Source of the DNA: Hymenopus coronatus
Taxonomy: Eukaryota > Arthropoda > Insecta > Mantodea > Hymenopodidae
NCBI GenBank assembly: GCA_030762935.1
Contig: CM060900.1
Span: forward strand, 395,942,132 to 396,006,131
Length of the DNA stretch: 64,000 nt
Reading direction: 5' to 3'
The position numbers and the translations under genes are program-made. Every line of letters starts with the position of its first letter. The stretch's first letter is position 1. This document shows, piece by piece, positions 34,736 through 47,053 of this stretch. The notes under the pieces are model-generated. The model saw only the letters and a program-made list of their open reading frames with translations. It was not told the DNA's origin and made no database searches.

Positions 34736-37731
34736 AATTGTTTACTATTCGGGGAAAGTTTGTCTTTGTGTGACTAAGACTGATGTTCTAATTTCCTTTG
34801 TCAGTGCACATATACAGAGCTCCACCCTCGTATATTGCTACCAAGTACCCCCAAGGTGTGGTGTAACATAAGATGAAATGTGACATCAGGATTAAAATAA
34901 CGTCAATGAAGAAAAGTGGCTGTAGATTGGCAGATGACATGAATGGTAAGGAACAGCAGCAAATAAGATGGATTTGTCGAGGGTCATAATGATGTTTTTT
35001 CTATCAACCTTTGCCAATATTAAATTCCTTTTCTTCCCTACCACTGGGGTAGAACACTAAAAGAAGGGGAGTGACGGTAGCAGCGTAATACGTTCTGTGC
35101 TAAGGACTCGGATGACTACATGGAATGAGACAGCGTCCCTGGTGGTGCACCTTGCATAACAATTTCTGTCCGAAACCCTTTCTTTGTGTTCAAGACATTC
35201 ATAATCCTCACCTCACAGAGTCGTTATTATGGGACATTTTCTTATAAATAAGAATGAGAATGTTTTCCATTGCCCTCGGAAATGTTTTTGAACTTCTCTG
35301 TAAACGTAAAACATTCTCTATCAAATGCATATCTTCAGCCTTGTTGTTTTAAGTACATATCTTCCTCTTGGGGAACCAGCTCCTTCAGGCTTTGATTTTC
35401 TTATTACATACGATATTCGTACCTATTGGTAGTTAAGTTGTTGCATTGCACGCCAAAATACCATATACCTATAGATTTTGTCGGAAATACATGTTTGGAG
35501 ACTCCTGAAATCAAAAGAAGCACTTTTGGAAAAGATCCGTGTACGGGGCTTTAAAGAATGACGTAGAGGGAACTAAATGCCTGCCTGTAAGCGTAAGTTG
35601 ATACAAAAGTATAGTATAAGCGGTGGGTTTAGCTTATCTATATAAAAGTGAACGAATCATTTAATATAATCCTAAAAAATATTAAAATACTAAATTAGTT
35701 TCAGACGAGCAGGAAATACCAAAACGTCGTTATGTCCACTAAATATTTTTGAACAGTTAAGTCACAAACAGTGTCCTTTTAGCGTTATCGTTTTTAAACT
35801 TTCTTTTCTCAGTTTTCATTTTTAAATGTTTTCCCCGCGATGTGGTTTTCTGTAAAATTCAATGACGTTTTATTCCTCCTTGTGAAATAACAGGATGAAA
35901 TGACGAAATAAATTTTAACACGCTTAATTGAGCTGTTGTTAAATTATTATATTCCTATTGTGTAAATTTGTAAGCAAATATGGAAATGCAAATATAAATG
36001 TAGATATGTAAATACGTATACACTGTTTAAAATCCCAAATGTAACACTTATTTTACAAAAGTAAATGTATCGTGCGCAGAAATGTTTCAAAACACTAAAA
36101 AATAACATATTTGGAACTAATTTAGAAATATATATGAAATTTGGTCTACTTATTACATACACAAATCCTTATGGCTGCACTTTAAAATGATTCTGCCCTG
36201 AAATTGTGGTTGTTTTAAATTTTCACAGATGAGAATTCTTAAGTTCAGTTTCTTCGAAAGATGGGGATACAAAAACGTACAATAAATTTCCATACCACAA
36301 ACTACATTTTACACAGAGAATTGGTGGAAATACTTTATTTTATGTGAACGATTCTACAATTTTGTCTACAGTACCATAATTATATAATTCGGACTATTAC
36401 AAACCTGTGGACGTTCTAGCGGGCTTATGACGCAAATTTATTGGGGAGATTGGAGCCTGTTCTCACTGTGTATAACTTATGTGGTGAGTGGCGGTGTTTG
36501 AGCGTACCGTCCCATACAAATAATGCACCAGTAGGAAGTAATAAGTAAAGGTAACGCTTATTTACCTTTTATAAAAGTATGTATTGAATATGGTGTCCGT
36601 TTTTCTGCTTGCAGGCATCTCAAAAGCCTAGAAAAGTTTCAAACACCTTCTGCAAGGTATCGCAAATATCTGTAATTTCACTGGAAACTCACGTGATTTA
36701 AGCTTCAAGTTCTTGAAGAGTGTGTGGATGTTTTTATAGTCTTATTTGCGTTCTTTTCGACCAGTAGGTGGGAAAGGGGGGAAAATACCGGTTCTTGGAT
36801 TAAGCGGCACCCTTCCCCCTCCTACAAGCTCTAGCCGAAAAGAATTCGAATGGACTGTACATTAACTTTCTGTTTTTATACCCACACAGACAAATATCGC
36901 ATTATTCTTTGTTTGACAGTGCACGCCATTATTGTAAAAGGAATTTACTGTAACTCGCATGTTTTAAATAAGATGTTTGGATGACACTGAGTGTGTGCCG
37001 GCCGAACGATATGGTGTGTACGGCGATTGATTTTCTTTTTCTGAGGGAGCGGTCGGTTTTCCTCAGTAAACGCGTTACTGTATGACAGACAGGAACTTCG
37101 ATAGGTTTGAAGCGGTACGCACTGCATTTAAGATATTTTAATGAAAAATGTAATATTGCATGTCCTGGGATGTCTCTGTGAAGCCCTCTTCATTCGTAAC
37201 GAATTTTGTGTAACAGATAAATATCAAGAGGTATACAAAAGCGTGTTACAGAAAAAATCATCATTCTTCTAAATTGCACCATTTATTTAATATATTTTGT
37301 GGTAGCACCCACTTACGAGGTGTCCATTATTACTGGTATAGATTATTTTGATCATTTTAAAGGCTGTCTCTATTCAGTTATTTCTCGCAAGACCACGGAA
37401 GGAATGTAGTATTTCAGGAATAATATATAGCCACTCTATTTTAAACACATGACTATCAATTCAGTTTGCAACACTCCTTTTGTAGCTGCAACGAATGTAA
37501 TGAAGCTCTTTCTGCAAAGATTTATTTCAATTAACACGAAGCAGATAAACTAAAAATATTCTGTAGCAGCTATATAAAAACGAAAAGGTCAGAGAAAATC
37601 ATATGAAAGTACACAACCTATGTCGTTCTAAGCACCAGAAGCTTAGGGTTTACCTTCTTTTGCAAAGTTCATTTCTATTTATTTCAGCTTATGATGCTTT
37701 TACTCTTCTACTGCTTCTTCTTCTACTAATA
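34736..37731. other. AT-rich unannotated stretch
   Basis: About 3 kb with no repeat match and no gene-like frame. A G-rich patch lies near 36770-36785. Confidence 0.4.
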
Positions 37732-37780
37732 CTTATTATTATTGTTATTATTATTATTATTATTATTAATAATAATAAAT
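37732..37780. repeat. ATT microsatellite ending in inverted AAT units
   Basis: ATT repeats switch to AATAATAAT, making a self-complementary run. Confidence 0.9.
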
Positions 37781-38640
37781 GAAAACGAATATGTAAGGTT
37801 TACTTTGATAATGTCTACAGTGGATACACAAAAATTAACAGCTTCTCCGGAACTGAAAACAATGCACTAATTCTTAGCTGCACATCATATGGCAACTACA
37901 ATAGAATTTCTAGCTTTCTAACAAGATTTATATTATTGTTGAATACACCAAATACTTTTCAAGTTGTCAGGAAAATATGTGGTACAACACACACAAAACT
38001 GTTCAATCAGGAATCGTATTCTAACTACGGGTACTAAGGGGTGAATTCTTAGGTTTACACCTGTGTAATGTGGAAAAAGAAGCATTGCATTCGATTTACA
38101 AATCTAGTATCTAAAACTTCTTTTTCAGATCCACTGCATCCCAAAAAGCATTTTAAGAAAACAATCCGTGTGAGCTATCTAGCTTCTTTTGTATATGTGA
38201 CATAGAGAGCAGCACACAAATAAAAACACGAAACGTCGCAAAAAATACCTTCATACTTAAGTAATGGCTTATAAAGGTGATAATTGAACATTTCTATGGC
38301 ATTGCCTCTACCTCAAAATTCTTTTTATGTGAAACATTCCTTATTGTGTTATATTTTATCACAATTAGTGTCTATTTATTGACTTTTATTAAAACGTTAT
38401 AAGACGGTATCCTGAAATCACAAACGGAATGTTTTGGTCGATAAGAAATATTATATAAATAGCCTTGAAAGATTCTTCATTTCGTTACATTTTTTATAAA
38501 ATATTGTGACTTTGCCCAGTTGTATTGCCACTTCAGTAATGTGAACTAGTATAAATTTCACGAGAAATTCCCATGGTTCTCACTGTTACCTCAGCAATGT
38601 GATTTAGTTCTATTTTTCTAGTCACTCCAGTTTTTAAAAC
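37781..38640. other. AT-rich unannotated stretch
   Basis: Nothing recognised. Confidence 0.4.
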
Positions 38641-38649
38641 AAAATATTT

Positions 38650-38848
38650 TGTTTTTTAACGACGATGTCAGTTTCCAGGACCATATCAACGCCGCCGCAG
38701 GAGTCCTTTTTTATACCTGTAAATCTACTGACATGGGGCTGACGTTTTTAAGCACACTTAAAATCTATCGCTCTGGGCCGGGTTTTAAAAATGTGACCTT
38801 GGGATCAGTAGCCCAGTGTCTAACCAAGTGAGCCACCCGGACCGAAAC
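38650..38848 (-). mobile_element. SINE J copy 1 (reverse)
   Basis: The reverse strand starts with a tRNA-like head (GGTCCGGGTGGCTCACTTGG, then GGTTAGACACTGGGCTACTG) and carries GTCAGTAGATTTACAGGTAT followed by AAAAAAGGACTCCTGCGG. The GTAGATTTACnGGYA...AGAACTCCTG string recurs at 41.9 kb and recalls a widespread arthropod SINE body motif (from memory). Confidence 0.7.
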
Positions 38849-40534
38849 ACTTCACTTTTCTAACGTAAGACCTCTCTGAGCTCTCGCAATAGCTGCTCTC
38901 ACTGCACGTCAAAACTGGCATTACAATCTCACTCGTAAAATCATCTGATTATGTCGAACCAGAAACGAACGCAGCAACTCACCAATTCGCGAGCATGACC
39001 ACTTATATAACCACTGGTATTTTGAGGAGTTTTAGAATGTTCTGGAAATGGGGAGAAAAAAATTTCCAAAGTAACCACATTATATCTGTGTAGCGTCTCT
39101 GGACATTTAGCTGGGTGAAATCGTTTTTGTGTGTGTATATCTGTACAGTGTGTTCGTTTCTTCCAGGTAAATGACGTTTAGCGAGGATACAGTGGATTAG
39201 GCTACTCTTGATAAACAGGTCAGCAAATAGTTCATATTACAATAACAAACAGCTCTGCCTCCTTATGATCACATTTCGAGAATACATGGTATCCAGTTCA
39301 CTGTAACTTATTGTGGGTTACGGGTTTGTTCCATTGCCAGTGTTTTAATGAGAGATGCCTAGTTATTAATGCAAAAGGCAGCAATTCAGAAGGAGAAGAA
39401 GATGAGGGAGAAATGTCGGGAATAGAAGAAATACAAGAACATTAAGTGTTAAGTGTAGTGTAAGCAGTAATCAAGGTTGTTGCTTCTGTGCACCAATGCT
39501 CCAGTAAAGATGAGTAAGGGACTCGCAGCTAACCTCTCATTTAAAAATGCCATTCATCTAGAGCTGGCACGCGACATTTATTTACCTTACATCAGCCAGT
39601 CGGTCGGTCTATCGGCGACTTACAACCAACACGCGAGGTCCACGCCAGCGTCATAGCTATAGGAAACATAAAATTATTAATAATTAAAATATATCTATTA
39701 CTCAAATAACTTTTCTTTGTAGCATTAATTGTTTCAGAAATGTACATACTTGTATCTCTAACCTTTCTTAGATTGAAGTTATGTTTAATTGCTGTGTAAT
39801 AACATTTGGAAATGTAACACAAATGCAGCGAGTTGTTTCCGCATGTTGCATCTAATTACATCCGACATTTTGAGCCAGTTTAGCAAACATTGTATCGTGA
39901 TTACAGTAAACTATGAAAGAGAAAACAAAAAAGTTCTTGCATGAATATACAAGAAGTACTTCTCAAGGTAATTCTAAAGAAGTGCTATACTAAGTATTTG
40001 ATTTTCATGTTCTTTGTTTTAGGATTATTAAAACCTTCAAGCTCTCTCTGTCAAAATGATATTTTAATATGGAATTTTACCACATTTTCCTCCCAAAAAG
40101 TGAGTTCTAACACGGTAACATATGTAGTGTAAAATTTAAGACCCTGTACGTTTTTTAGTAAGAGGGTAATATAAAAGGAACCAAACATATACTTATCACA
40201 TTGAGGCAGTACTAATAACTGGAAGAAGGTGTAAATAATTAACAAGAAAAGTAATGTAAATAAATATATATATATATATTTAATATAGAATTAAGATTAT
40301 ATTATTACAGGATGTTAGCATAAGCTTAGTTATAAGACAGAACATATAGCGGAAAATGTACCTGTCATAAAAGATAAATTTTCGCAAGGTATTTCTAGAC
40401 AATAACCAGGGAGCTGTGGTGAAACGTATATGTCCTTAAGTTAAAAAGATTACGCAGGTCTTGAGTGTTGAGATAATAAAAATGTGAAAGTTACAGGAGA
40501 GCTAGCAGCCTAAGTGAGATCCTAGTGTAGTTTT
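38849..40534. other. Unannotated stretch upstream of the candidate promoter
   Basis: No gene or repeat seen. A TA run lies at 40263-40279, just before this block ends. Confidence 0.35.
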
Positions 40535-40688
40535 ATTGGCTCATGAGAAGAGACGCTAATGAAAGTGGGAAGACTAGCCAATCAGAGCACATTTAAATGT
40601 TTAGGCAGAACAGGTGTGTTGGATATGTATTCTACGGAGACGCGAGTTCTAAATTCAGTTCGTCCACAATAATTGTACAAGATAGTTC
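40535..40688 (+). promoter_or_regulatory. Candidate RNA polymerase II core promoter
   Basis: An initiator TCAGTT at 40655-40660 (A at 40657 taken as +1) has AGTTC at 40684-40688. That is exactly +28 to +32 and fits the arthropod downstream promoter element RGWYV. CCAAT at 40578-40582 lies at -79 to -75, a typical distance, and an inverted ATTGG at 40535-40539 forms a 7-bp inverted pair with it (ATTGGCT/AGCCAAT). No TATA box at -30, as expected for Inr/DPE promoters. These motifs are short; chance remains possible. Confidence 0.35.
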
Positions 40689-40812
40689 GTTTTCATTTAC
40701 TGTTCGGTGCAGTTCGTTTAGATAAAAGTGCATTTAGTTTATTCTCCCCCAGTATTTCGTTATTACAGATTAATTAAGTAATAAACGTCATACGCGAAAT
40801 CTAAGAATACAT
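40657..40812 (+). other. Possible noncoding first exon
   Basis: From the candidate start at 40657 the sequence runs 156 bp to a GTAAGT (40813-40818) that matches the 5' splice-site consensus at intron positions +1 to +6. The exon would be untranslated, with the coding part beyond the window or far downstream. This rests entirely on the promoter motifs and the donor; no downstream exon was found. Confidence 0.25.
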
Positions 40813-40818
40813 GTAAGT

Positions 40819-41480
40819 AGTACGATGCGCGCAATACAGTTTCAGCTATGATCGCATAGAAATATAACGAGTACATATATTATGCAATATTTGGTAATAT
40901 TTTAAATAAATTGCTTAAACTAACAGTTACAAATGTGTTATCTCTGCAATAGTTCCTTTTACCGTTCACGCCCTGATAAGAGATACTTGCTCGACCGAGG
41001 AACCCAACTAGCAGGAGCAAATATGAGTAATATATTAAAAACACAATTTACAGCACAAAAAAAAAAACGAGGTAACGAGGAGTCGGGAATTTTAAAAGCT
41101 AAAAATATATCTGTAACATTACAAGTAGTGGTGCTACCATATCAAATCTTACTTTCTCTACCACAAACCCAAACATTCCATTCCGGGTTTTTATCGCAAA
41201 TTTAAATTTTGAGCACTCCTGAAACAAAAAGAAACATTTATGATAGACAAACAAAACCGTCTATGTCTGTGTAAAAAGCATAAATTCAAAAATTAAAATT
41301 CAGATAAATTTTAAACTTCATGTTTCATTTCAGTATCTTTTAAAGATATTGCACTACAACAATTCCAAGAATATTCAACCACTCCAAACTAAGCATTATG
41401 TGGGACATTTTTTTTATGCTTATTTCTCAAAGAGGACTGTTTTGATTAAAATAGAGTATATTTAAATAACTATTTGATGA
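40819..41480. other. AT-rich stretch, possible intron
   Basis: The 90-codon frame at 40933-41205 has no domain. No repeat seen. Confidence 0.35.
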
Positions 41481-41494
41481 TTAACGACGCTATC

Positions 41495-41851
41495 GGTCGT
41501 CTCCTTAGCGCGGTGATAACTCGGTTGCTCACCAAGCAGGAGACCTTGGTTCGATTCCCGGTACCAGCGTGGGAATCTTTCCACCACTGGGAGAACTGGT
41601 TTGGGGTGCACTCAGTCTCGTGAGGTCCGTAGGGGGCCAGTTAAGGAGCTATTTGATGGAGAAGGAGCGGCTTCAGGTTGAGAAAACCACATTAACCGGC
41701 CGGGAGGGTTTTGAAGCGCTGACCCCGTCTCACCCAACAATGCTGCCCCTTAGCCATGACGTCTGTCGTGGGTTGAGATGGAGTACGCATCGGCTGGGCG
41801 GTAGGCCTTGGTCTCTTGTGGGCTGTTGCATAGAAGTTTAATTGCATTTAA
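41495..41851 (+). mobile_element. SINE E copy 2
   Basis: Head CTCCTTAGCGCGGTGATAAC with box B GGTTCGATTCCCGG, body GGTGCACTCAGTCTCGTGAG and ATTAACCGGCCGGGAGGG, ending GGGCTGTTGCATAGAAG. Imperfect 14-bp TSD TTAACGACGCTATC (41481-41494) versus TTAAAGACGCTGTC (41852-41865). Confidence 0.9.
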
Positions 41852-41879
41852 TTAAAGACGCTGTCAATTGCCAGGTTAA

Positions 41880-41990
41880 TATCAGTGCTGCTGTGTGGCA
41901 GATGTCGTGTGGCAGAACTTCGCCTTCCAGGAGTTCTTTTACTTGCCAGTAAATCTACTAACATCGGGTTTTCGCTTTTAGGAACGCTAA
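41880..41990 (-). mobile_element. SINE J fragment (reverse)
   Basis: CAGGAGTTCTTTTACTTGCC followed by AGTAAATCTACTAACATCGG parallels CAGGAGTCCTTTTTTATACC and TGTAAATCTACTGACATGGG at 38.7 kb. No head present. Confidence 0.65.
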
Positions 41991-42645
41991 ACATATGCAT
42001 GCCAAATAAAATATATAGCTTGAGTTTTATAGAAATAGGTTTTGAAGTCAACTTCTTTCGAAAGGAGTGCTATACAATTCTGCATAGCCGGTAAACCATA
42101 AAAAAAATCTACGGAAAGTATCTACTACAAATGTACATACATTTAAAGTAATTAATTTCAAATTATTTATTTATTTTTTTGTCATCGCCTATTTCCGATA
42201 TTACGATTAATATTTGTTTGAAATTTTCATTAATTCGTAATTTTTTAAAGTTATTTTGCTGTCACTTGAGATGCGCTCTTAAATGTCTCTTTTTACCCAC
42301 AATAATATATGTGATGTGTAATCAACCCGCAGGTCAATCAATGGTCGGTATGGGATTTTGGGAGAAGTGACAACCAAACCGCGGCATTCAAGAAACTTTT
42401 AAACCAATATAACAAATGTCTTTATTGGCTCAAAAGTTATAAAAAGCCTTAAAATAACTGCTGCAAATAATTCACTGGACGTTTCGATTCATAGACATTA
42501 TACGGCAGGACGCCATTCTTGGCTCGCGCACCACTGTGCATTAACACCCCAATCATTCACGATTCATTATAATTCACAATACTGTACTGCAATTCTTCCT
42601 CCTTTTATATGACGTCACAAACTTTCTGAAAATTAGCCGAATATA
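41991..42645. other. AT-rich unannotated stretch
   Basis: Nothing recognised. Confidence 0.4.
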
Positions 42646-42649
42646 TTAG

Positions 42650-42980
42650 AAGCCGAAGCTTGGAGACGAATTGAGAGTTGCGTTCCCGAATGTTCCTGTT
42701 GCATCTCGCCGCTCTTCCGCGTTGTTTATGCATCCAACTGCAATGTCCCATATTCCAGCTCCACCACCGCATACCAGAGCGAACCTGAGAGCGGTCACAT
42801 GCACGGACGCCATTATCACACTATGATATCGTTGTGGTATTACCATTTCGCTTCCTCGGGAACATGGTGATGAGAGGACACACATCCAGTCATTCCAGCG
42901 GGGCAGACCATCCCCACTTCGGTAACGGGAATCGAACCCGGTCCCCTATACTTGAGGCGCTGCACAAAAGGGACGGATAA
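42650..42980 (-). repeat. tRNA-headed repeat L (reverse)
   Basis: The reverse strand carries CCGGGTTCGATTCCCGTTAC, an excellent box B in a T-arm-like setting (complement of 42921-42940), preceded by CAGCGCCTCAAGTATAGGGG. The downstream body is GC-rich and holds a 79-codon frame without known domain. Single copy in this window. Confidence 0.55.
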
Positions 42981-43394
42981 AAATATGTTTATTAAGCTAT
43001 TTTTGTAAAACTTATTCACAATTATCTTTAAGTAGATATAGGAATAGCATTTTTGAAGAAGAGTATAAAAATACTATATAAATATAAAGGATGGTGAGTA
43101 GAAAAAGCGGTTATATGTAACATACAAGGAATTTTTAATTTAAACTCAGACCTTTTACATATTAGTGTTTGGTTCATTTCTAATCTATTGAAAGCTATTT
43201 TAGGCATTAAATCTCACTGTTTGGAAGCTATAGTACGTAATGTATGAGAGATGAAGTTGCAGACGCTTACAGCTGAAGCCGCGCAATAGGCAACCACATT
43301 CTAGGTATCGTGAAACAGGTGACCAACTCGAGAAATACGCAATGTGACATGGGGTCTACGGTATACAACTGAGCGACATGTCCACACGGGAACG
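42981..43394. other. Unannotated stretch
   Basis: Nothing recognised. Confidence 0.35.
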
Positions 43395-43835
43395 TACCAT
43401 GTTTGCATTTAGGGGTTCCCAGGTTTTAATCTCGGTGGTTGCCACTCTAACCAAGTATTTTTCCATGTTTTCCCTGTTTGGTTAAGGGAAATATGCCGGA
43501 ATGTTGTATTCTACCACGGATTTTCTCTCTGCCATTCCTCTCATGTCATTTCCCTCTTTAAAGTCCTGGGTTGAATACAGGCTATGGTTTGGTCGGTGGC
43601 GGACAGATGGTGCGGAGGCTTGTGCATAACATTTTCTTGGCCCTGCTAAAGAAAAACATGTTAGTGATTCCGTGCTGGGTTGTGTACTCCGGTTCTGCTA
43701 GAGGGACGTCTTGGAGCAAACATTTCTTGAGCAGGTTATCAAGCCTGGAACTATTAAGGGACTGAGCGTCTCTGTCGTCTGCGCCGGCCTGCAGCCCCGT
43801 CACCTCCTGCGTTTCCTTCAACTCATCCGTTTTCC
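43395..43835 (+). repeat. SINE C copy 3
   Basis: Head-like GGTTCCCAGGTTTTAATCTC and TTTTCCATGTTTTCCCTG, then TGGTTTGGTCGGTGGCGGAC, the GAGGGACGTCTTGGAGC block and CTCCTGCGTTTCCTTCAACTC. It shares GAGGGACGTCTTGGAGC exactly with copy 4, 295 bp downstream. Confidence 0.75.
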
Positions 43836-43924
43836 CGGAAGTTTAATCACAAAAGATAAACTGGAAGTTCGAGGGTTTCCTCTCATTTCATTTCACTCTT
43901 TCGTATTGAAAGTTGACTACAGTC

Positions 43925-44125
43925 TGTGGTTTGGTCGGTGAGAGCAGATGGCGCAGAGGCTTGTGCTGAAACTCCCGTTTTGGATCCTTACCTCAGTACC
44001 GCTAGAGGGACGTCTTGGAGCGAGCCTGGAACTGTTAGCGGACTGCGAGTCTCTGTCATCTGCGCTGACCTGTAGCCCATACGCCTCCTGCGGTTCCTTC
44101 GCTTCATCCATTTGCCCCATAAGTG
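43925..44125 (+). repeat. SINE C copy 4, body only, tandem to copy 3
   Basis: GTGGTTTGGTCGGTGAGAGC, GCAGAGGCTTGTGCTG, GAGGGACGTCTTGGAGC and CTCCTGCGGTTCCTTCGCTTC repeat the body of copy 3 in the same orientation without the head. Confidence 0.75.
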
Positions 44126-45260
44126 CGGGCACAAAAAAGCTATTGGGGGTTGAGGTATTAAGTGTCCTCTCTGTAACCAGCTCATTGTCATTATCATTGG
44201 ATATACAACCGGGGGAGACAGTTTGCACATTGAAACTTACTAGAGATCTATTTCGGCTATTACACCCAATGAGAAAGGAATGAAATAAAGGAACCACAGG
44301 AGGCTGCAGGCCGCGGACAGACGGTCCACAGAGCCGCGCGTGAGTTGATAATAGCTCGTGGCTGGAAGACTAGTTCCACTATTGGTGGACGATAAACGAC
44401 CTGTCACCAAGTAGCCATCTAGTGTCAACAGATACAATGTTATATGCAAATATTAATATTAATGTTTTGTATGTGTAAATATTTCACTCATTGGGAAATA
44501 TATAAATTAATGTACCACTGTAGTCTGGGCTTTCAGTCATGTAGAGTGGTGTATTTTTATCTTCGTTGACAAAAACCTACTTGAAATGACTAGAAGAAGG
44601 TGCGATAACCTCTGCTGCTTCAGATATATCTACTACTCCCCTAGTCACGCGCTTCCCAGCGTTTGACAAATGACAGAGAACCGAAATGCTGGGGGAGGAT
44701 TATTTTTCCCGAAGTTTGCATGCAACTAAAGTTGTTTAAAGAGCATGACAGTCGTTTGTTGTAATAAGTTGTACCCAATTTGCCTGACAGGTCGGCGAAT
44801 TTTAAGCTCATTTAAACGGAAAACGCATCGAAGGATTTTCGCTTTCAGGCGCTTATTGCCTTCCATTTTCCCCAAGCTAAGGGCGGGCACAGATATTGGA
44901 AGTATACTCTGGACTTCTACTAACAGCTGAGAAAGAATGTTCGGAGAACTGCTGTCAGTTTGTCGGCTACCGAAATTGAAAATCTTAAGAACTGCTGTTC
45001 ATTAGCTCGCCTTGCTTGCTAGACTGTTTCCTCAACTCATCTGTAAAAAGCATTTTACTCTTAATGTATACCCAGTCATTTTGTGCCGTTCAGACATACA
45101 AGTTTGTGCAAAATAATATTTCAAGCCTCTTAAAAATAAAGAAAGACAGAAAGAAATGGTGAGTGAGAGGGATGGATGGATGAACGGATGGATGGAACTG
45201 AAGAGCATATTTCCACAATCAATTTGATTTTTCGACACAATCCGTGTATAGGGTAGGAAT
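44126..45260. other. Unannotated stretch
   Basis: No gene. A short GGAT run lies at 45170-45194. Confidence 0.4.
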
Positions 45261-45261
45261 T

Positions 45262-45517
45262 CCGGCATGTTGCAATGGTAGATCAGTATTTAGAGCATGA
45301 AGACTGGGAGATCCGTGGTTTAAATCCCAACTGTGGCATTGCATATTTTATTCGGCTCTGCCTATCCAACTGCTATCCTAAAAACTGATTCTGTGTAAAA
45401 AACCAATTAATTCACACTGGTCTAATAGTTGGTTAGCTATAAAGCCCCAGACTAAGTACTTACAAGATTGTAAATTGCCATTGGGGCATGCTAACTCAAA
45501 AAAAAAAAAAAAAAAAA
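45262..45517 (+). mobile_element. SINE I copy 1 with A20 tail
   Basis: Head GGCATGTTGCAATGGTAGAT, then GGGAGATCCGTGGTTTAAAT (box B region), a body of about 170 bp and an uninterrupted run of 20 A at 45498-45517. The head matches the one at 45.6 kb over GGGAGATCCGTGGT. Confidence 0.7.
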
Positions 45518-45585
45518 TTATACCTCCTTGTGGTTTACTGGGAACAACGTGAGTCAGTTGGGGAATTTCATTTCAAGTCAACGTA

Positions 45586-45750
45586 TTGCCATAATAGCTC
45601 AGTGGTTAGAGTAACCAGACGGAGACCGGGAGATCCGTGGTACAAATCCCGGCTATAGCCAAGTCCCTACACGCCTGGCTGCGCAGACCAGTGTAAGTGT
45701 CGAGAATTGAAGAACTCGAGTGAATGGCACAAAAGGTGTACAAGCTCACG
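45586..45750 (+). mobile_element. SINE I-like copy 2
   Basis: GCCATAATAGCTCAGTGG (box A region), GGTTAGAGTAACCAGACGG, and GGGAGATCCGTGGTACAAAT (box B region). The anticodon arm does not fold cleanly, so it is not called a tRNA gene. An A25 run lies further on at 45929-45953. Confidence 0.6.
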
Positions 45751-46194
45751 CGTAATACATTGGTTGTAATGGAAAAATCAGTGGAAATTAAAACAAGTTG
45801 AAAATAATTTCGACAAGACGTTCTTTATGATCGCCAGGATCTATGCATAAGGATTAGACCTGAATGTCCCGTTGAGAGTTGAATATAGTCACTTCATTCA
45901 CTGAACGGAATTTCATCCCACAACTGACAAAAAAAAAAAAAAAAAAAAAAAAACGTAACTATTATCATTGAACTTGATTATCGCATACCTGCATTTAAAA
46001 TGACTTACAAGCGGGATGTAAGCATCACAGAGAGCACAATTCAACTTTAATTCTGTTTTTCGCAGTTTATTCTCAGTGATTTGAAGTATACTTTCTGTAT
46101 TTTACTTTAATGTTCAAAGCCGTCAACAAGAATAATAAAGAGGGCTTTTTAAGAGGGTTTCTGCAGTAAAGTAGTCAAAATTATGAATTGAAAA
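45751..46194. other. Unannotated stretch including an A25 run
   Basis: The homopolymer at 45929-45953 may be the tail of an older insertion. Nothing else seen. Confidence 0.4.
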
Positions 46195-47053
46195 TCTCAT
46201 GTGTTCCATTCGCATCACTTTGTCTACAGCTCTGTAACGAATTATTGCTAATAACCTTATTCTTCTATCTACTTTATGATAATCAAGATTAAACATTAGT
46301 AGAAATTGTTTTAATTACTTGCTTCCTTGTAAGTAGAAGGGAAATAAGGGTATGCGCTAGGCTACACGATAGTCAAATATTTTAAAGGCTATTTACTATG
46401 TGTTGAAATCTGTTTCTATACATGGCTAGAAGTTTAGGGATTTCCGTGGGAGAAAAGTTTAAGTATTTTAAATCTGAAGCAAATAAAAAAGAATATGTCA
46501 GAATTTTTCAACTCCGGAAAAAAATGCAAATGCCATACATTGTGTGTTTTAAGGATATCTACATTTCTGTGTAGTAAGTTTCTGTCTTTCTCTTACGGTT
46601 TACCAGTTACGCAAAATTAAGCAAAATTCATCCAGAATAAAGAGGTCTTTAGAGGCTATTCCCAGAAAATTCAAAATACACAGTTTATTTACCATGCAAA
46701 CATTTATAATATGCTGTATTGTAATCAAAATAATTAAAGCCGTATTTGAGAAAATAAAAATGTTCGACATTTTTTCCATGTAAAAGGAAGTTTGGGGTGA
46801 AGCATTTTTCTCAAAATCTTCGTAGCATCCTTACAAGCTTCTAAATTAAATACTAATTTAGGTATTTTACAAACTTTTCGTTTTGGTGTTATCGTGTTTA
46901 CACACGAACCTTTTTCTAAAAATGATTTTTTGGATACAGGGGGACCCTAAAACGTGTATTTCTGGTGAACTATCGGTATCGAAGTTTTGGGTGGAATGTA
47001 ATACTTTATTTATACACTATGTACATAGAATATGTAGAGAAAGTAAAAATGCA
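46195..47053 (+). mobile_element. F element copy 5 (near full length)
   Basis: Left end CATCACTTTGTCTACAGCTC, right end GTAGAGAAAGTAAAA (47035-47049). The ends are imperfect inverted repeats of ACTTTCTCTAC. About 855 bp with no long frame, so the element is non-autonomous. It has every block seen in the copies at 54.1 and 55.0 kb. Confidence 0.82.

Noticed and set aside
45586..45660. Candidate tRNA gene (GCTCAGTGGTTAGAG ... GGTACAAATCC)
   Set aside because: No clean acceptor stem or anticodon arm, box B is altered, and a related head occurs 320 bp upstream; taken as SINE.
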